Shown: positions 16,750-25,913 of the stretch, piece after piece
How positions within the stretch are numbered: position 1 is the first letter of the stretch
Layout: each line of letters begins with the position of its first letter
NCBI GenBank assembly: GCA_015066975.1
Contig: SVNI01000002.1
Coordinates: forward strand, 1 to 63,193
Source of the DNA: Ruminococcus sp.
GTDB lineage: Bacteria > Bacillota > Clostridia > Oscillospirales > Ruminococcaceae
Reading direction: 5' to 3'
DNA length: 63,193 nt
Made by a program: the position numbers and the translations under genes
The notes under the pieces: generated by a model
The model's input: only the letters and a program-made list of their open reading frames with translations
Database searches by the model: none
What the model was told of the DNA's origin: nothing

Positions 16750-18597
16750 TTACTTGTTCAGATTAGATTCAATCTTGTCCAGAACATCTCTGAGAGCCTG
16801 CGGAACACGACCGCCCTTTGCAGCGATATCTTCATCATAATATCTGCGCATTTCAGCGATTTCCTTCTTCCAGAGGTCAGCATCAACAGCAAGAAGCTTG
16901 TCCATAATTTCAGGAGTTACTTCATCTTCAATGCCTTCTGTGTTGATATCGCCCTTCTTAGGCAGATAGCCGATAGCAGTTTCATCAGCATCTACAGCAT
17001 CTTCGCATCTCTTGAGAATCCAGTCGAGAACTCTCATATTGTCGCCGAAGCCCGGCCAGATGAAGTTGCCGTTTTCGTCCTGCTTGAACCAGTTTACGTT
17101 GAAGATTTTCGGAGCTTTGTCGCCGAGAGTTTCGCCCATTTCGAGCCAGTGTGCCCAGTAGTCGCCTACATTGTAGCCGATAAACGGTTTCATAGCCATC
17201 GGGTCATGTCTCAGAACACCAACTGCACCTGTTGCGGCTGCTGTTGTTTCAGAAGATACGGCAGAGCCCATGTAAGTACCGTGTGTCCAGTCAAAGGACT
17301 GATATACCAGCGGAGTGGTAGAAGCTCTTCTGCCGCCGAACACGATTGCAGAAATCGGCACACCGTCAGGATTATTGAATTCCGGAGACAAGCAGGGGCA
17401 GTTTTCAGCCGGTGCTGTGAATCTGGAGTTCGGATGAGCCAGTGTCTTCTTCTTGCCGGTTTTTGCGTCAACTTCGTTAGTATATTCTACACCGTTCACC
17501 TTGTTGCCAGTCCATTCAGTCGCATTGACAGGAGCTTCCTTTGTAAGCTTTTCCCACCAAACTGTATTATCATCATTGTTCAGAGCAACGTTTGTGAAGA
17601 TAGCGTTCTTCTTGGTAGCTGCCAGAGCATTGTAGTTAGACTTTTCGTTAGTACCCGGAGCAACACCGAAGAAGCCGTTTTCGGGGTTGATAGCGTACAG
17701 TCTGCCATCCTTGCCGGGCTTGAGCCATGCGATATCATCACCGACTGTGAATACTTTGTAACCTTTCTTTGTATAAACTTCCGGCGGAATCAGCATAGCC
17801 AGATTGGTCTTACCACAAGCAGACGGGAATGCTGCACAAACATACTTTGTATCGCCGTCGGGCTTCTGAACGCCCAGAATCAGCATATGTTCAGCCATCC
17901 AGCCTTCATTCTTGCCCTGGAAAGATGCAATACGCAGAGCGAAGCACTTCTTGGACAGAATTACATTGCCGCCGTAAGCGGAATTGATAGACCAGATTGT
18001 ATTCTCTTCCGGGAACTGTACGATATAACGCTTTTCAGGGTCAACATCAGCCTTAGAGTGCAGACCTCTTACAAAGTCGTTGGAATCGCCCAGCTTATCG
18101 AAAGCAGCCTTGCCCATTCTTGTCATGATATTCATATTCAGAACAACGTAGATAGAGTCTGTCAGTTCCACGCCGACTTTGGAAATCGGAGAAGTCACAG
18201 GTCCCATGCTGTAGGGGATAATATACATGGTCTGACCCTTCATAGCACCGTCATACATAGGACGGAGCATAGCCTTCATTTCTTCGGGGTCCATCCAGTT
18301 GTTAGTAGGGCCTGCATCTTCCTTTGTCTTTGTACAGATAAAAGTTCTGTCTTCTACGCGGGCAACGTCATTCACAGCAGTTCTGTGATAGAGACAGCCG
18401 GGGAGCTTTTCTTCGTTGAGATGCCACATTTTATTGGGGTCTCCATCCGGAAGAGAAGTTACTTCTTCTGTGAGTTTGTCGAGCTGTTCTTTAGAACCGT
18501 CAATCCATACAACCTTATCGGGTTTGCACAGGTCAATCATTTCCTGTACCCAATCCAGCACTTTCTGGTTTGTGGTCAGTGCGCCTTCTAATGCCAT
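16750..18597 (-). CDS. pckG: Phosphoenolpyruvate carboxykinase (GTP)
   Basis: Cytoplasmic enzyme interconverting oxaloacetate plus GTP with phosphoenolpyruvate, CO2 and GDP. The 615 residues match the GTP-dependent family over the full length. The nucleotide P-loop is 'FPSACGKTNLAML' (about residues 270-282), which has the reactive Cys typical of GTP enzymes, followed by 'GDDIAWL' for metal binding and 'NPENGFFGVAPGT'. In succinate-forming Ruminococcus the enzyme runs toward oxaloacetate, fixing CO2 and conserving energy as nucleoside triphosphate; that direction is inferred from the likely organism. It is a single-gene unit with a strong AAGGAGG site, promoter and terminator. Confidence 0.96.
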   Translation of the reverse strand: MALEGALTTNQKVLDWVQEMIDLCKPDKVVWIDGSKEQLDKLTEEVTSLPDGDPNKMWHLNEEKLPGCLYHRTAVNDVARVEDRTFICTKTKEDAGPTNNWMDPEEMKAMLRPMYDGAMKGQTMYIIPYSMGPVTSPISKVGVELTDSIYVVLNMNIMTRMGKAAFDKLGDSNDFVRGLHSKADVDPEKRYIVQFPEENTIWSINSAYGGNVILSKKCFALRIASFQGKNEGWMAEHMLILGVQKPDGDTKYVCAAFPSACGKTNLAMLIPPEVYTKKGYKVFTVGDDIAWLKPGKDGRLYAINPENGFFGVAPGTNEKSNYNALAATKKNAIFTNVALNNDDNTVWWEKLTKEAPVNATEWTGNKVNGVEYTNEVDAKTGKKKTLAHPNSRFTAPAENCPCLSPEFNNPDGVPISAIVFGGRRASTTPLVYQSFDWTHGTYMGSAVSSETTAAATGAVGVLRHDPMAMKPFIGYNVGDYWAHWLEMGETLGDKAPKIFNVNWFKQDENGNFIWPGFGDNMRVLDWILKRCEDAVDADETAIGYLPKKGDINTEGIEDEVTPEIMDKLLAVDADLWKKEIAEMRRYYDEDIAAKGGRVPQALRDVLDKIESNLNK

Positions 18598-18664
18598 AAT
18601 AAAAAACCTCCTTGATTATACCTGTATTTCTGTGAAATACAGTTGTCATTTTTCTGACATTCTT

Positions 18665-18693
18665 ATTTTAGCATAAACTGAAAAATTTGTCAA
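18665..18693 (-). promoter_or_regulatory. pckG promoter
   Basis: Consensus TTGACA (18688-18693), 17-base spacer ending TATGC, and TAAAAT (18665-18670) on the minus strand. This is a strong promoter, fitting a central metabolic gene. Confidence 0.85.
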
Positions 18694-18760
18694 TAGTTTG
18701 TTGCCCATTACACAAAAAATACACGAAAATTTCAGAAAGCAATAAAAAAGAAAAGCTCCA

Positions 18761-19018
18761 TTAAAAAAAGAAAAAGCCAAATATAAAAAATGTCAGTCCC
18801 AAGGTAATAAAATGATGTCTTGTTTTTATCTTCTGAAATACATATACAACAAAACTGAGTGCTGTTAAGATTCCAAATCCTGTAGGCAAAAATACCAAAA
18901 ACGGAAAAAATACAGCAACAATAGAAAAAACAACATAACCAATCGCTGAGAATATCATGAATTTAATACTATTGGCACATAAATCCCTCATTTCTATTTT
19001 ATTTTGGTTAATCAGCAT
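18761..19018 (-). CDS. Small membrane protein, unknown
   Basis: An 85-residue reading frame starting MLINQNKIEMRD with three hydrophobic segments (about 20-40, 42-58 and 67-85, ending in a run of Phe). It has basic residues between spans and no family I recognise. The promoter-like element upstream (near 19040-19060) and a weak GGG ribosome site support expression only modestly. It lies between pckG and the LRR gene, and its AT-rich codons differ from its neighbours, so it may be recent or spurious. Confidence 0.4.
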   Translation of the reverse strand: MLINQNKIEMRDLCANSIKFMIFSAIGYVVFSIVAVFFPFLVFLPTGFGILTALSFVVYVFQKIKTRHHFITLGLTFFIFGFFFF

Positions 19019-19103
19019 AACCCATTTTTCATTATAATACTCAAGAAAAAAATACAAGTGTTTTGGAGAAACTTGTCAGAAGAATCTGTTTTATGCACAA
19101 AAA

Positions 19104-19123
19104 AGCTCTGCCGGAACAGAGCT
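19104..19123 (-). terminator. Terminator after the LRR protein
   Basis: A 7-bp stem extended by A-T pairs (19104-19110 with 19117-19123), with T-runs on both strands; it lies 17 bases after the stop of the LRR gene. Confidence 0.75.
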
Positions 19124-19139
19124 TTTTTTATAATTATTA

Positions 19140-21536
19140 TCAACCGAAATTTTTCTGCATGAATTCCGCAAAGTTAGCAACTTCACCAGAACCTTTCTGA
19201 GCGGCAAACTTCAGCAGAAGTGCTGCATCATTGGCAGTCAGTTCGCCGTTACCATCAATATCCGGCATGATATTCTTATATTGGATATCGGGATTAATTT
19301 CACCGGATTCTGTAGAAGGCTGGTCAGGTTCAGTTGGATTGGTTTCTGTCGGCACTTCCGGCGCACCGTCAATCAGTGCGAAATTGTAGCCATAAGTTTC
19401 AGCATAAGCCTGTGCTTTGGAATCCGCATACCCGTAGATAGTGCCGTCTTCCATGACAGGGAGCGTGGTCTTATCCTCTGCAAGTGTGCAGGTATCATTC
19501 CGGACAATGGCCGTTTTCAGAGCAGTGCCGTTAAAAGCCCCTTTTTTGACAGTCGTTACGCTTTCCGGAATATCGATTGCTGTCAGTGCTTTGCAGTCTG
19601 CAAAGGCATCCCGACCAATAGTTGTAATGCTGTCGCCGAGCGTTACACTTGCCAGAACCGAACAGCCCTGGAATGCACCATAATTCGACCATGAATCATT
19701 TCCCTCGATAGAAGTTACACTATCCGGAATCTTAACGGATTTCAGGCTTGTACAGCCGTAGAATGCGCCGTATCCGATTTTGGTAATTCCCTCATTGAGT
19801 GTCAGGCTGGAAAGGCTTGTGCATCCGTTGAAAGACCAGATGCCGATTGTCGAAACATCACCGATAACCAGTGTTTTCAGTCCGGTACAGCCGGCGAAAG
19901 CACTTTCCCCTGTAGAAGAAACACTATCCGGAATTGTAACAGCAGTCAGTGCCTGACAGTTTTTAAAAGCTTCCTGATTAATATTCACAACCGTATCCGG
20001 AACTGTGAAATTGGTCAAAGAAGTACAGCCAGAGAAAGCTCCCCTGTCGATAGTCGTCAGATTATTGCCCAAATCCAGAGTTTTCAGAGAAGTACACCCT
20101 GCAAAAGCTTCCCGGCCGATAGTATTCATACCGTTTCCGATAGTCACATCTGTCAGACGGGTACAGCCCTGAAATGCACCATAATTCGACCATGAACTGT
20201 TGCCTTCGATAGAAGTTACAGAATCCGGAATCGTCAAAGATTTCAGACTGGTGCAGTTATGAAATGCACCATAGCTGATTTTGGTAATCCCCTCACTGAG
20301 ATTCAGTGTCGTGATGCCAGAGCATTCATTGAATGCCCAAATACCAATAACTGCCGAACTGCCGATAGAAACAGTTTTCAGTCCGGTACAGCCGGAAAAG
20401 GCACTTTCACCAATTTCAGCCACTTCATCCGGAATTGTGAGAGAAGTCATGCGCTCACAGCCTTTGAAAGCTTCGATTCCGATAGAAGTCACACTTTCCG
20501 GAAGAATAACATCATTCAGGGCAGTACAGCCGGAAAAAGCACTTTTCTTGATAGTTTTGACAGCATTTCCAAGCGTTACGGTTTTAAGGCTGGTACAGCC
20601 GGCAAATGCGGAACGTCCGATAGTAGCTGTGCCATTGCCGACAGTGACTTCTGTCAGGCTGGTGCAGTACTGAAATGCACCATAATCCGACCAGGAGTCA
20701 TTACCGTCAACAGATGTCACACTGTCCGGAATGCTGAGTGTTTTCAGGCTGGTGCATTTCTGAAATGCGCCGTATCCGATTTCGGAAATGCCTTCATTCA
20801 GAGTCAGGCTTGTAAGTCCTGTACAGCCGTTGAATGCCCATGGCTGAATTTTAACTAAACCATTGATTTCAGCGGATTTCAGACCGATACAGCCGGAAAA
20901 TGCACTTTCACCGATTTCAGTCATGGTATCCGGAATTGTGACAGATGTCAGACTTTCGCAAGACTTGAAAGCAGATTCGCCGATAACGGTCACTCCAGAC
21001 GGCAGAACAAAATCTTTCAGGGCAGTACAGCCGGAAAAAGCTTCTTTCTTGATAGTTTTCAATCCGCTTCCGAATGTAACATTCTTCAGCGCAGTACAGC
21101 CTGCAAATGCAGAACGTCCGATAGTTTCCACACTGTTTCCGACAGTCACATCTGTCAGGCTTGTGCATCCGTAGAATGCGCCGTAATTCGACCAGGAATC
21201 ATTACCGCCGATATACGTTACACTATCCGGAATGATGACAGATTTCAGGCTGGTGCATCCGGAAAATGCCTGTGCTTCGATAGTTGTTACCGGAAGGCCT
21301 TCAATTTCGGAAGGAATCGCCACTTCACCGCTGACGGAAGCATCTGCTTTATAGATAGTTACATAACCCTCTGTATCATAAAGCCGATAAGTTAAACTTT
21401 CATAAGTACCCTCTGTATAGCTTGCCGCACTGACCGTGAGCGAAACTTCTGAAAGAACAGATTCCGGCAGAACTGCCGCACCAGTCATCAGCAGACAAAA
21501 TGCCGACAGAACTGCAAGTGTTTTTCTCAATTTCAT
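19140..21536 (-). CDS. BspA-like leucine-rich-repeat secreted protein with half dockerin
   Basis: Secreted protein of 798 residues: signal peptide (1-25), then about 28 LRR_5/BspA-type repeats (pattern 'SLKSVTIPDSVTSIG..AFxGCT'). A linker ('PTETNPTEPDQPSTES') and a C-terminal calcium repeat 'DIDGNGELTANDAALLLKFA' follow. Only one dockerin repeat is present, whereas a normal dockerin has two. The LRR part is built from a supermodule of exactly 167 residues (501 bp) repeated three times, each marked by the insert 'NDSWSNYGAF'. BspA-like proteins bind host or bacterial surfaces or matrix proteins; here the dockerin-like end suggests cellulosome or cell-surface attachment. The start at 21536 has GGGAG ten bases upstream; a start at 21557 is possible but has no ribosome site. 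Confidence 0.88.
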   Translation of the reverse strand: MKLRKTLAVLSAFCLLMTGAAVLPESVLSEVSLTVSAASYTEGTYESLTYRLYDTEGYVTIYKADASVSGEVAIPSEIEGLPVTTIEAQAFSGCTSLKSVIIPDSVTYIGGNDSWSNYGAFYGCTSLTDVTVGNSVETIGRSAFAGCTALKNVTFGSGLKTIKKEAFSGCTALKDFVLPSGVTVIGESAFKSCESLTSVTIPDTMTEIGESAFSGCIGLKSAEINGLVKIQPWAFNGCTGLTSLTLNEGISEIGYGAFQKCTSLKTLSIPDSVTSVDGNDSWSDYGAFQYCTSLTEVTVGNGTATIGRSAFAGCTSLKTVTLGNAVKTIKKSAFSGCTALNDVILPESVTSIGIEAFKGCERMTSLTIPDEVAEIGESAFSGCTGLKTVSIGSSAVIGIWAFNECSGITTLNLSEGITKISYGAFHNCTSLKSLTIPDSVTSIEGNSSWSNYGAFQGCTRLTDVTIGNGMNTIGREAFAGCTSLKTLDLGNNLTTIDRGAFSGCTSLTNFTVPDTVVNINQEAFKNCQALTAVTIPDSVSSTGESAFAGCTGLKTLVIGDVSTIGIWSFNGCTSLSSLTLNEGITKIGYGAFYGCTSLKSVKIPDSVTSIEGNDSWSNYGAFQGCSVLASVTLGDSITTIGRDAFADCKALTAIDIPESVTTVKKGAFNGTALKTAIVRNDTCTLAEDKTTLPVMEDGTIYGYADSKAQAYAETYGYNFALIDGAPEVPTETNPTEPDQPSTESGEINPDIQYKNIMPDIDGNGELTANDAALLLKFAAQKGSGEVANFAEFMQKNFG

Positions 21537-21577
21537 AATAAATATTCTCCCTTTCATGAATTAAAATCTCTGGTTTT

Positions 21578-21605
21578 ATTATAACACATTTCTGGAAATA
21601 TGCAA
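21578..21605 (-). promoter_or_regulatory. Promoter of the LRR gene
   Basis: TTGCAT (21600-21605), a 16-base spacer and TATAAT (21578-21583) on the minus strand. Confidence 0.7.
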
Positions 21606-21655
21606 GAAAAATAATAAAATTTCTTCCAGAATTCTGCATTATTCACAAAAATTTC

Positions 21656-22378
21656 TTATCTTCCCAGATAAGTTTCTATACTCTCCGAACCGCCAGCCCC
21701 GACATAGGCAGTATACCCCAGAAGCAAAGTAGCGTCATAAGAATTGACATTTCCATCTTGATTCAAATCCGAAAAACTTCTCTGCATTCTGGTGAGCACA
21801 CCTGTTCCCCCCGCGCCGATACTGGCAGAATCCGACAGAATCAGAGAAGCATCTTCAGAATTGATAACATCATCTCTGTTGATATTTCCATTTGTATACA
21901 TGGGGCTCAATCCGATACCATCTGTAAAAAGCTGTACCCAATAATAAGTACCGCTGTTGTAAGCCACTCCCACCCCCATAGCATGATAATTATCATTTAA
22001 GATATTGGCACGATGGCCAGAAGAATTCATCCAGCCATTCATGACATCCGCTTCGGTCGAATAGCCGTAGGCAATATTCTCCCCGACATACATATAAGTT
22101 GCACCAACCTCATAAACAACTTTATATCCGGAAGTACCATCCGGGCGGGTATGCGAAAAATTAGAAACAATCTCCTTTGCACGGATATCTGCCGCCTGAT
22201 TCAGCAATGCCGATTCGTACAGAATTTCTTTTCCCTGTACGGCGCGCTGTTCATTCACAAGCATGATAACTTCATCTTTTTTATCCTGATACTCCTCTGC
22301 ATTGACAGAAGAAATCATAACACCGGAAAGCAGAACTGTACTTGAGAGCAATGCCGAAACTATCTGTTTGATTTTCAT
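21656..22378 (-). CDS. CAP-domain secreted protein with dockerin
   Basis: Secreted protein of 240 residues: signal peptide (1-27), a CAP/SCP domain (about 35-155: 'LVNEQRAVQGKE', 'HTRPDGTSGY', 'GENIAYG', 'NSSGHRANILN', 'GVGVAY') and a C-terminal dockerin with two repeats ('NINRDDVINSEDASLIL', 'DLNQDGNVNSYDATLLLGY') separated by a long insert. Each repeat is followed by a GAGG turn. The CAP His and Glu cluster (H in HTRP, E in GENIA, H in GHRA) is intact. The molecular role of bacterial CAP domains is mostly unknown; the dockerin places it on the cellulosome. It sits 24 bases after a second CAP-dockerin gene, so the two probably form one operon. Confidence 0.9.
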   Translation of the reverse strand: MKIKQIVSALLSSTVLLSGVMISSVNAEEYQDKKDEVIMLVNEQRAVQGKEILYESALLNQAADIRAKEIVSNFSHTRPDGTSGYKVVYEVGATYMYVGENIAYGYSTEADVMNGWMNSSGHRANILNDNYHAMGVGVAYNSGTYYWVQLFTDGIGLSPMYTNGNINRDDVINSEDASLILSDSASIGAGGTGVLTRMQRSFSDLNQDGNVNSYDATLLLGYTAYVGAGGSESIETYLGR

Positions 22379-22402
22379 AAAAAGCCCCCCTGACTTGATA
22401 AT

Positions 22403-23689
22403 TTACGATATACTGAAATATTCATAAATTGTTTTCTCACCGCCTGCACCGACATAAGCGGCATACTGGAGAATCATAGAAGCATCAGCGGAATTGTCTG
22501 TTCCATCACGGCTGACATCAGCGCGTTTCTCCTGGTCATCGCTAAAGAAGCCCCAGCCATATGCGCCTTTTGTTGCAGCATTTTTGAGAATCTGGGAAGC
22601 ATCAAGCGCATTGACTTCATTGTTATAATCGACATCACCAAGTCCCTGAACAACCGTTTGTATCGGTTCGGAAGTTGTTGTTTCCGGAGTGGTCTGAGTT
22701 GTCGTTGTGGTTGTCGTTTCCGGAGTAGTCTGAGCTGTTGTTGTGGTTGTCGTTTCCGGAGTGGTCTGAGTTGTCGTTGTGGTTGTCGTTTCCGGAGTAG
22801 TCTGAGTTGTTGTTGTGGTTGTCGTTTCCGGAGTAGTCTGAGTTGTTGTTGTGGTTGTTGTTTCCGGAGTAGTCTGAGTTGTTGTTGTGGTTGTTGTTTC
22901 CGGAGTGGTCTGTGTTGTAGTTGTTGATGTTGTTTCCGGAGTGGTCTGTGTTGTAGTTGTTGATGTCGTTGCCGGAGTGGTCTGTGTTGTAGTTGTTGAT
23001 GTTGTTTCCGGAGTTGTCTGCGTTGTGGTTGTTGATGTCGTTTCCGGAGTTGTAGTAGTAGTCGTAGTCGTGGTTGTTTCTGTAGTGGTAGTAGTGGTAG
23101 TAGTGGTTGTCGTTGTTGTAGTTGTTGTCGTTGTAGTAGTTGTTGTCGTTGTAGTTGTCGTTTCTGTCGTCTCTGTTGAAATAGATTCGCCGGTAGCATC
23201 CACAAATATAGCATCCCAGTAAAGCACACCATCTTTTTCTGCAACGCCTACACCTATGAAGTGACTGCTCGAATCCATAATTCTAGGTCTTTCGGTTGCG
23301 GATTTTAACCAGCGAGCCATCAGTTCATCTGCCGTGTTGTCACCGTATCCGATATTCTCGGCAGCCATTGTAAACTGTGCGCCAACTTCCAGCAGAACCA
23401 TCAGGCCATAATCTCCATTCGGACGGAGATAAGAAAAGTTTGTTGTCAGTTCCTTTGCGCGTGTAACTGCCGCCTGCGTGACTTTCGGCGATTTGGTAAG
23501 CGGTGAAAGTCCTTGTTCTGCACGAGCCTGATTTATCAAGTTGATGAGTTCATCAGCCTCTGTTTCATAGGCAGCACTGACTGTTATCGGCGCGGAAAAC
23601 GGCTCGGTATTACGGACAGCATTTGCCGATATGCCCGAAAGCAGTACCCCTGCCGAAAGCAGTACTGCTAAACTTTTTGTAATCTTCAT
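22403..23689 (-). CDS. CAP-domain protein with long Thr linker and dockerin
   Basis: Secreted protein of 428 residues: signal peptide (1-25), a CAP domain (about 40-165: 'LINQARAEQGLSPL', 'YLRPNGDYG', 'AENIGYGD', 'SSSHFIGVGVAE'), then a linker of roughly 175 residues made of Thr runs and the unit TTTTTTQTTPET. A two-repeat dockerin closes it ('GDVDYNNEVNALDASQIL', 'DVSRDGTDNSADASMILQY', then GAGG). The Thr-rich linker is probably O-glycosylated and extended; that is inference. The start at 23689 has AAGGAGG; the frame upstream to 23800 crosses the promoter and is not used. The CAP histidine of 'HTRP' in the neighbour is replaced by Leu in 'YLRP' here, so the two domains may differ in activity. 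Confidence 0.88.
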   Translation of the reverse strand: MKITKSLAVLLSAGVLLSGISANAVRNTEPFSAPITVSAAYETEADELINLINQARAEQGLSPLTKSPKVTQAAVTRAKELTTNFSYLRPNGDYGLMVLLEVGAQFTMAAENIGYGDNTADELMARWLKSATERPRIMDSSSHFIGVGVAEKDGVLYWDAIFVDATGESISTETTETTTTTTTTTTTTTTTTTTTTTTTTTTTETTTTTTTTTTPETTSTTTTQTTPETTSTTTTQTTPATTSTTTTQTTPETTSTTTTQTTPETTTTTTTQTTPETTTTTTTQTTPETTTTTTTQTTPETTTTTTTQTTPETTTTTTAQTTPETTTTTTTQTTPETTTSEPIQTVVQGLGDVDYNNEVNALDASQILKNAATKGAYGWGFFSDDQEKRADVSRDGTDNSADASMILQYAAYVGAGGEKTIYEYFSIS

Positions 23690-23731
23690 AAAAAAATCCT
23701 CCTTGTATTTCAGATATAACATCCTGATTTT

Positions 23732-23760
23732 ATCATAGCAGATAATTTCTAAAAAGACAA
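23732..23760 (-). promoter_or_regulatory. Promoter of the CAP-dockerin pair
   Basis: TTGTCT (23755-23760), a 17-base spacer ending TCTGC and TATGAT (23732-23737) on the minus strand. Confidence 0.6.
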
Positions 23761-23857
23761 GTGTTTTTTGATAATTTCTGAAAAAATCTGCTGTCTGCAC
23801 AAAAGAAGTTTGGATAGTTATACTATTTCTTACAAAAAAATTTGTACGGACAGGGTA

Positions 23858-23886
23858 TTGACAAAATCAGAATTCTATGTCAAAAT
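23858..23886 (+). promoter_or_regulatory. dusB promoter
   Basis: TTGACA (23858-23863), a 17-base spacer and CAAAAT (23881-23886), 32 bases before the dusB start. It runs divergently from the CAP operon. Confidence 0.65.
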
Positions 23887-23918
23887 AGAAGTAATTTCAA
23901 AACAGGAGAGTTTTCATT

Positions 23919-24896
23919 ATGAAGAAGATAAATATCATGGGTTTTACACTGGCACAGACGGCGGTACTCGCACCAATGGCCGGAGTAGCAGATACTTCTT
24001 ATCGGCAGTTATGCGCCGAAATGGGCGCGGTGATGACCGTCAGTGAAATGATTTCCGCAAAAGGTCTCTGCTATGACAGCAAGGGAAGCGCGGAACTCTG
24101 CCGGATTTCTGATGCTGAACGGCCTATGGGTCTGCAACTGTTCGGCAGTGAGCCGGAATTTATCGCAAAAGCTGTAAATCTCATTCAGGAATATCAGCCG
24201 GACTGGATTGATTTGAATATGGGCTGTCCCGTTCCGAAAGTTGTTAATACCGGCGCAGGTTCGGCATTGATGAAAACACCTGAACTCGCTGAAAAATGCA
24301 TTCAGAGTGCTGTGAAAGAATCTTCCGTTCCGGTAACGGTCAAGATGCGTATCGGCTGGGATGCAGAACATATCAATGCTGTAGAATTCGCGCAGATGTG
24401 CGAATCTGCCGGGGCATCGGCATTAACAGTTCACGGCCGGACAAAACAGCAGTTATATTCCGGAAATGCGGACTGGTCAGTTATCAGGCAAGTTAAACAA
24501 GCTGTAAAGATTCCGGTTATCGGAAACGGGGACATTAAAAATGCTTCTGACTGTCAGAGGATGTATCAGGAAACTGGTGTGGATTTAGTAGCTGTCGGCC
24601 GGGCAACTTACGGAAATCCGTGGATTTTTAAAGAAATCACGGCATTTTTTGAGAATCGGGAATATATTCCGCCGACTCCGGAAGAACGAATGCAGATGAT
24701 GCTCAGGCATATCCGCATGATACTGGCACACAGTCAGAAACCGTCTCATTTAGCCATTCGGGAAGCAAGAAAACATGCTTCATGGTATCTGACGGGCATG
24801 AAGAATGCAGCATCTTTCCGGGCAAGATGCTATCAATTGAATTCTTATGAAGATGCGCAGAAAATGGCAGAAGATTTCCTGAAAGTCAATCTGTAA
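23919..24896 (+). CDS. dusB: tRNA-dihydrouridine synthase
   Basis: Cytoplasmic FMN enzyme that reduces uridine to dihydrouridine in tRNA using NADPH. The 325 residues have the Dus hallmarks: 'LAPMAGVADTSYRQLC' at the FMN-binding N-terminus, 'DLNMGCPVPKV' with the catalytic Cys, 'VKMRIGWD', 'LTVHGRTKQQ', 'VIGNGDI' and 'VGRATYGNPW'. A helical C-terminal domain follows. It starts with an ACAGGAG site and has its own promoter. It is followed after 21 bases by a DUF1648 gene that may be cotranscribed. Confidence 0.93.
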   Translation: MKKINIMGFTLAQTAVLAPMAGVADTSYRQLCAEMGAVMTVSEMISAKGLCYDSKGSAELCRISDAERPMGLQLFGSEPEFIAKAVNLIQEYQPDWIDLNMGCPVPKVVNTGAGSALMKTPELAEKCIQSAVKESSVPVTVKMRIGWDAEHINAVEFAQMCESAGASALTVHGRTKQQLYSGNADWSVIRQVKQAVKIPVIGNGDIKNASDCQRMYQETGVDLVAVGRATYGNPWIFKEITAFFENREYIPPTPEERMQMMLRHIRMILAHSQKPSHLAIREARKHASWYLTGMKNAASFRARCYQLNSYEDAQKMAEDFLKVNL

Positions 24897-24917
24897 AGTA
24901 TATCAGGAGAACGAAAC

Positions 24918-25856
24918 ATGAACAGAAAATGTCTTATGATACATCGGATATTATTATTCATCAGTATTCTGATACTGATGACAAGCCTTGTATTCTATCT
25001 GATAAAATGGAACAGCTTTCCGGAAGAAATCGGCGTACATTTTGGCGCAGACGGCCAGTATGATGTTATCGCTTCCAGATTTTACGGATTCTATCCGCAT
25101 ATTGTAGGTGGGATTCTTATCGCCGGATTTGCATTCACTAATTTTCTGATTCGCCGAAAAAGCACCGGACTGCATCTCAGTGAGGCAGGCGAACAGCATT
25201 TCAAAACGGAATTATGCCTGACACTGGATTGTCTTTCTGTTCTGCTGAGTCTGTTTTTCGCCAACTGGTCAAGATGCGTTTCGTTGCAGATTCCTTTGAA
25301 TATCAACTTTATGGGAAATCTGGAGCTTGTCATGATGACAGCCGTGACAGCAGGCATTATTTCAGAAGTTATCACCTGCCGGAAACACAAGATACAGCAG
25401 GAACATGCTAAAAATTCCAAAACAGCGCATTCTGTCTGCCGTCTGATCGCATGGCTTCTGACCTTCGGAAGCGCAGGAATTCTTGCTGTCGCATGGGAAC
25501 GCTTTCCCGGTGATGAGGAACTTTATTTCAATCCGGAGTATTACGGACTGGCTTATTTTTCAAATCTGGATACTTTTCTTGACAAGCGGTTTTTATTAAT
25601 TCCTCATGTTCTGATTTTTATTCTGCTGACAGTTCTGGAAATCATATCTGTAAAAGCCGTGAAATCAAACAAAAACGCACTTGTTTCTTTAACTGACAGG
25701 CTGAAACTGACAGGCAGTCTTTTCTTTTTCTGGTGGAATCTGGTACTTATGTCAGAAATGAGTATTGGTATTTTTTCAGTCGCTCTGTTTGTCTGTCTGT
25801 ATGTGCTGTTTTTTACCATTTATCTGAAAAGAAAAAAATCAGAATCTGCTGTCTGA
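24918..25856 (+). CDS. DUF1648-type membrane protein
   Basis: Membrane protein of 312 residues with about seven hydrophobic segments. The N-terminal part carries the DUF1648 pattern after the first span ('WNSFPEEIGVHFGADGQYD'), which is seen in SdpI-like and predicted transport or immunity membrane proteins. No catalytic motif is present. It follows dusB by 21 bases with a CAGGAG site. Function is unknown; SdpI-type immunity is one possibility, but no toxin gene lies nearby. Confidence 0.7.
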   Translation: MNRKCLMIHRILLFISILILMTSLVFYLIKWNSFPEEIGVHFGADGQYDVIASRFYGFYPHIVGGILIAGFAFTNFLIRRKSTGLHLSEAGEQHFKTELCLTLDCLSVLLSLFFANWSRCVSLQIPLNINFMGNLELVMMTAVTAGIISEVITCRKHKIQQEHAKNSKTAHSVCRLIAWLLTFGSAGILAVAWERFPGDEELYFNPEYYGLAYFSNLDTFLDKRFLLIPHVLIFILLTVLEIISVKAVKSNKNALVSLTDRLKLTGSLFFFWWNLVLMSEMSIGIFSVALFVCLYVLFFTIYLKRKKSESAV

Positions 25857-25913
25857 AAAACTGTATTTTTTGCCCCTTTCCGGTTATACTGATTCCAGAA
25901 AGGGGTTTTGTAC

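Noticed and set aside
17149-18591. 480-residue plus-strand frame
   Set aside because: Antisense to pckG, which is a certain gene over the same bases.
20259-20858. 199-residue plus-strand frame inside the LRR gene
   Set aside because: Antisense to conserved LRR repeats and repeated with them.
22887-23222. Plus-strand frame of almost pure Val
   Set aside because: Reverse reading of the Thr-rich linker of the CAP-dockerin protein.
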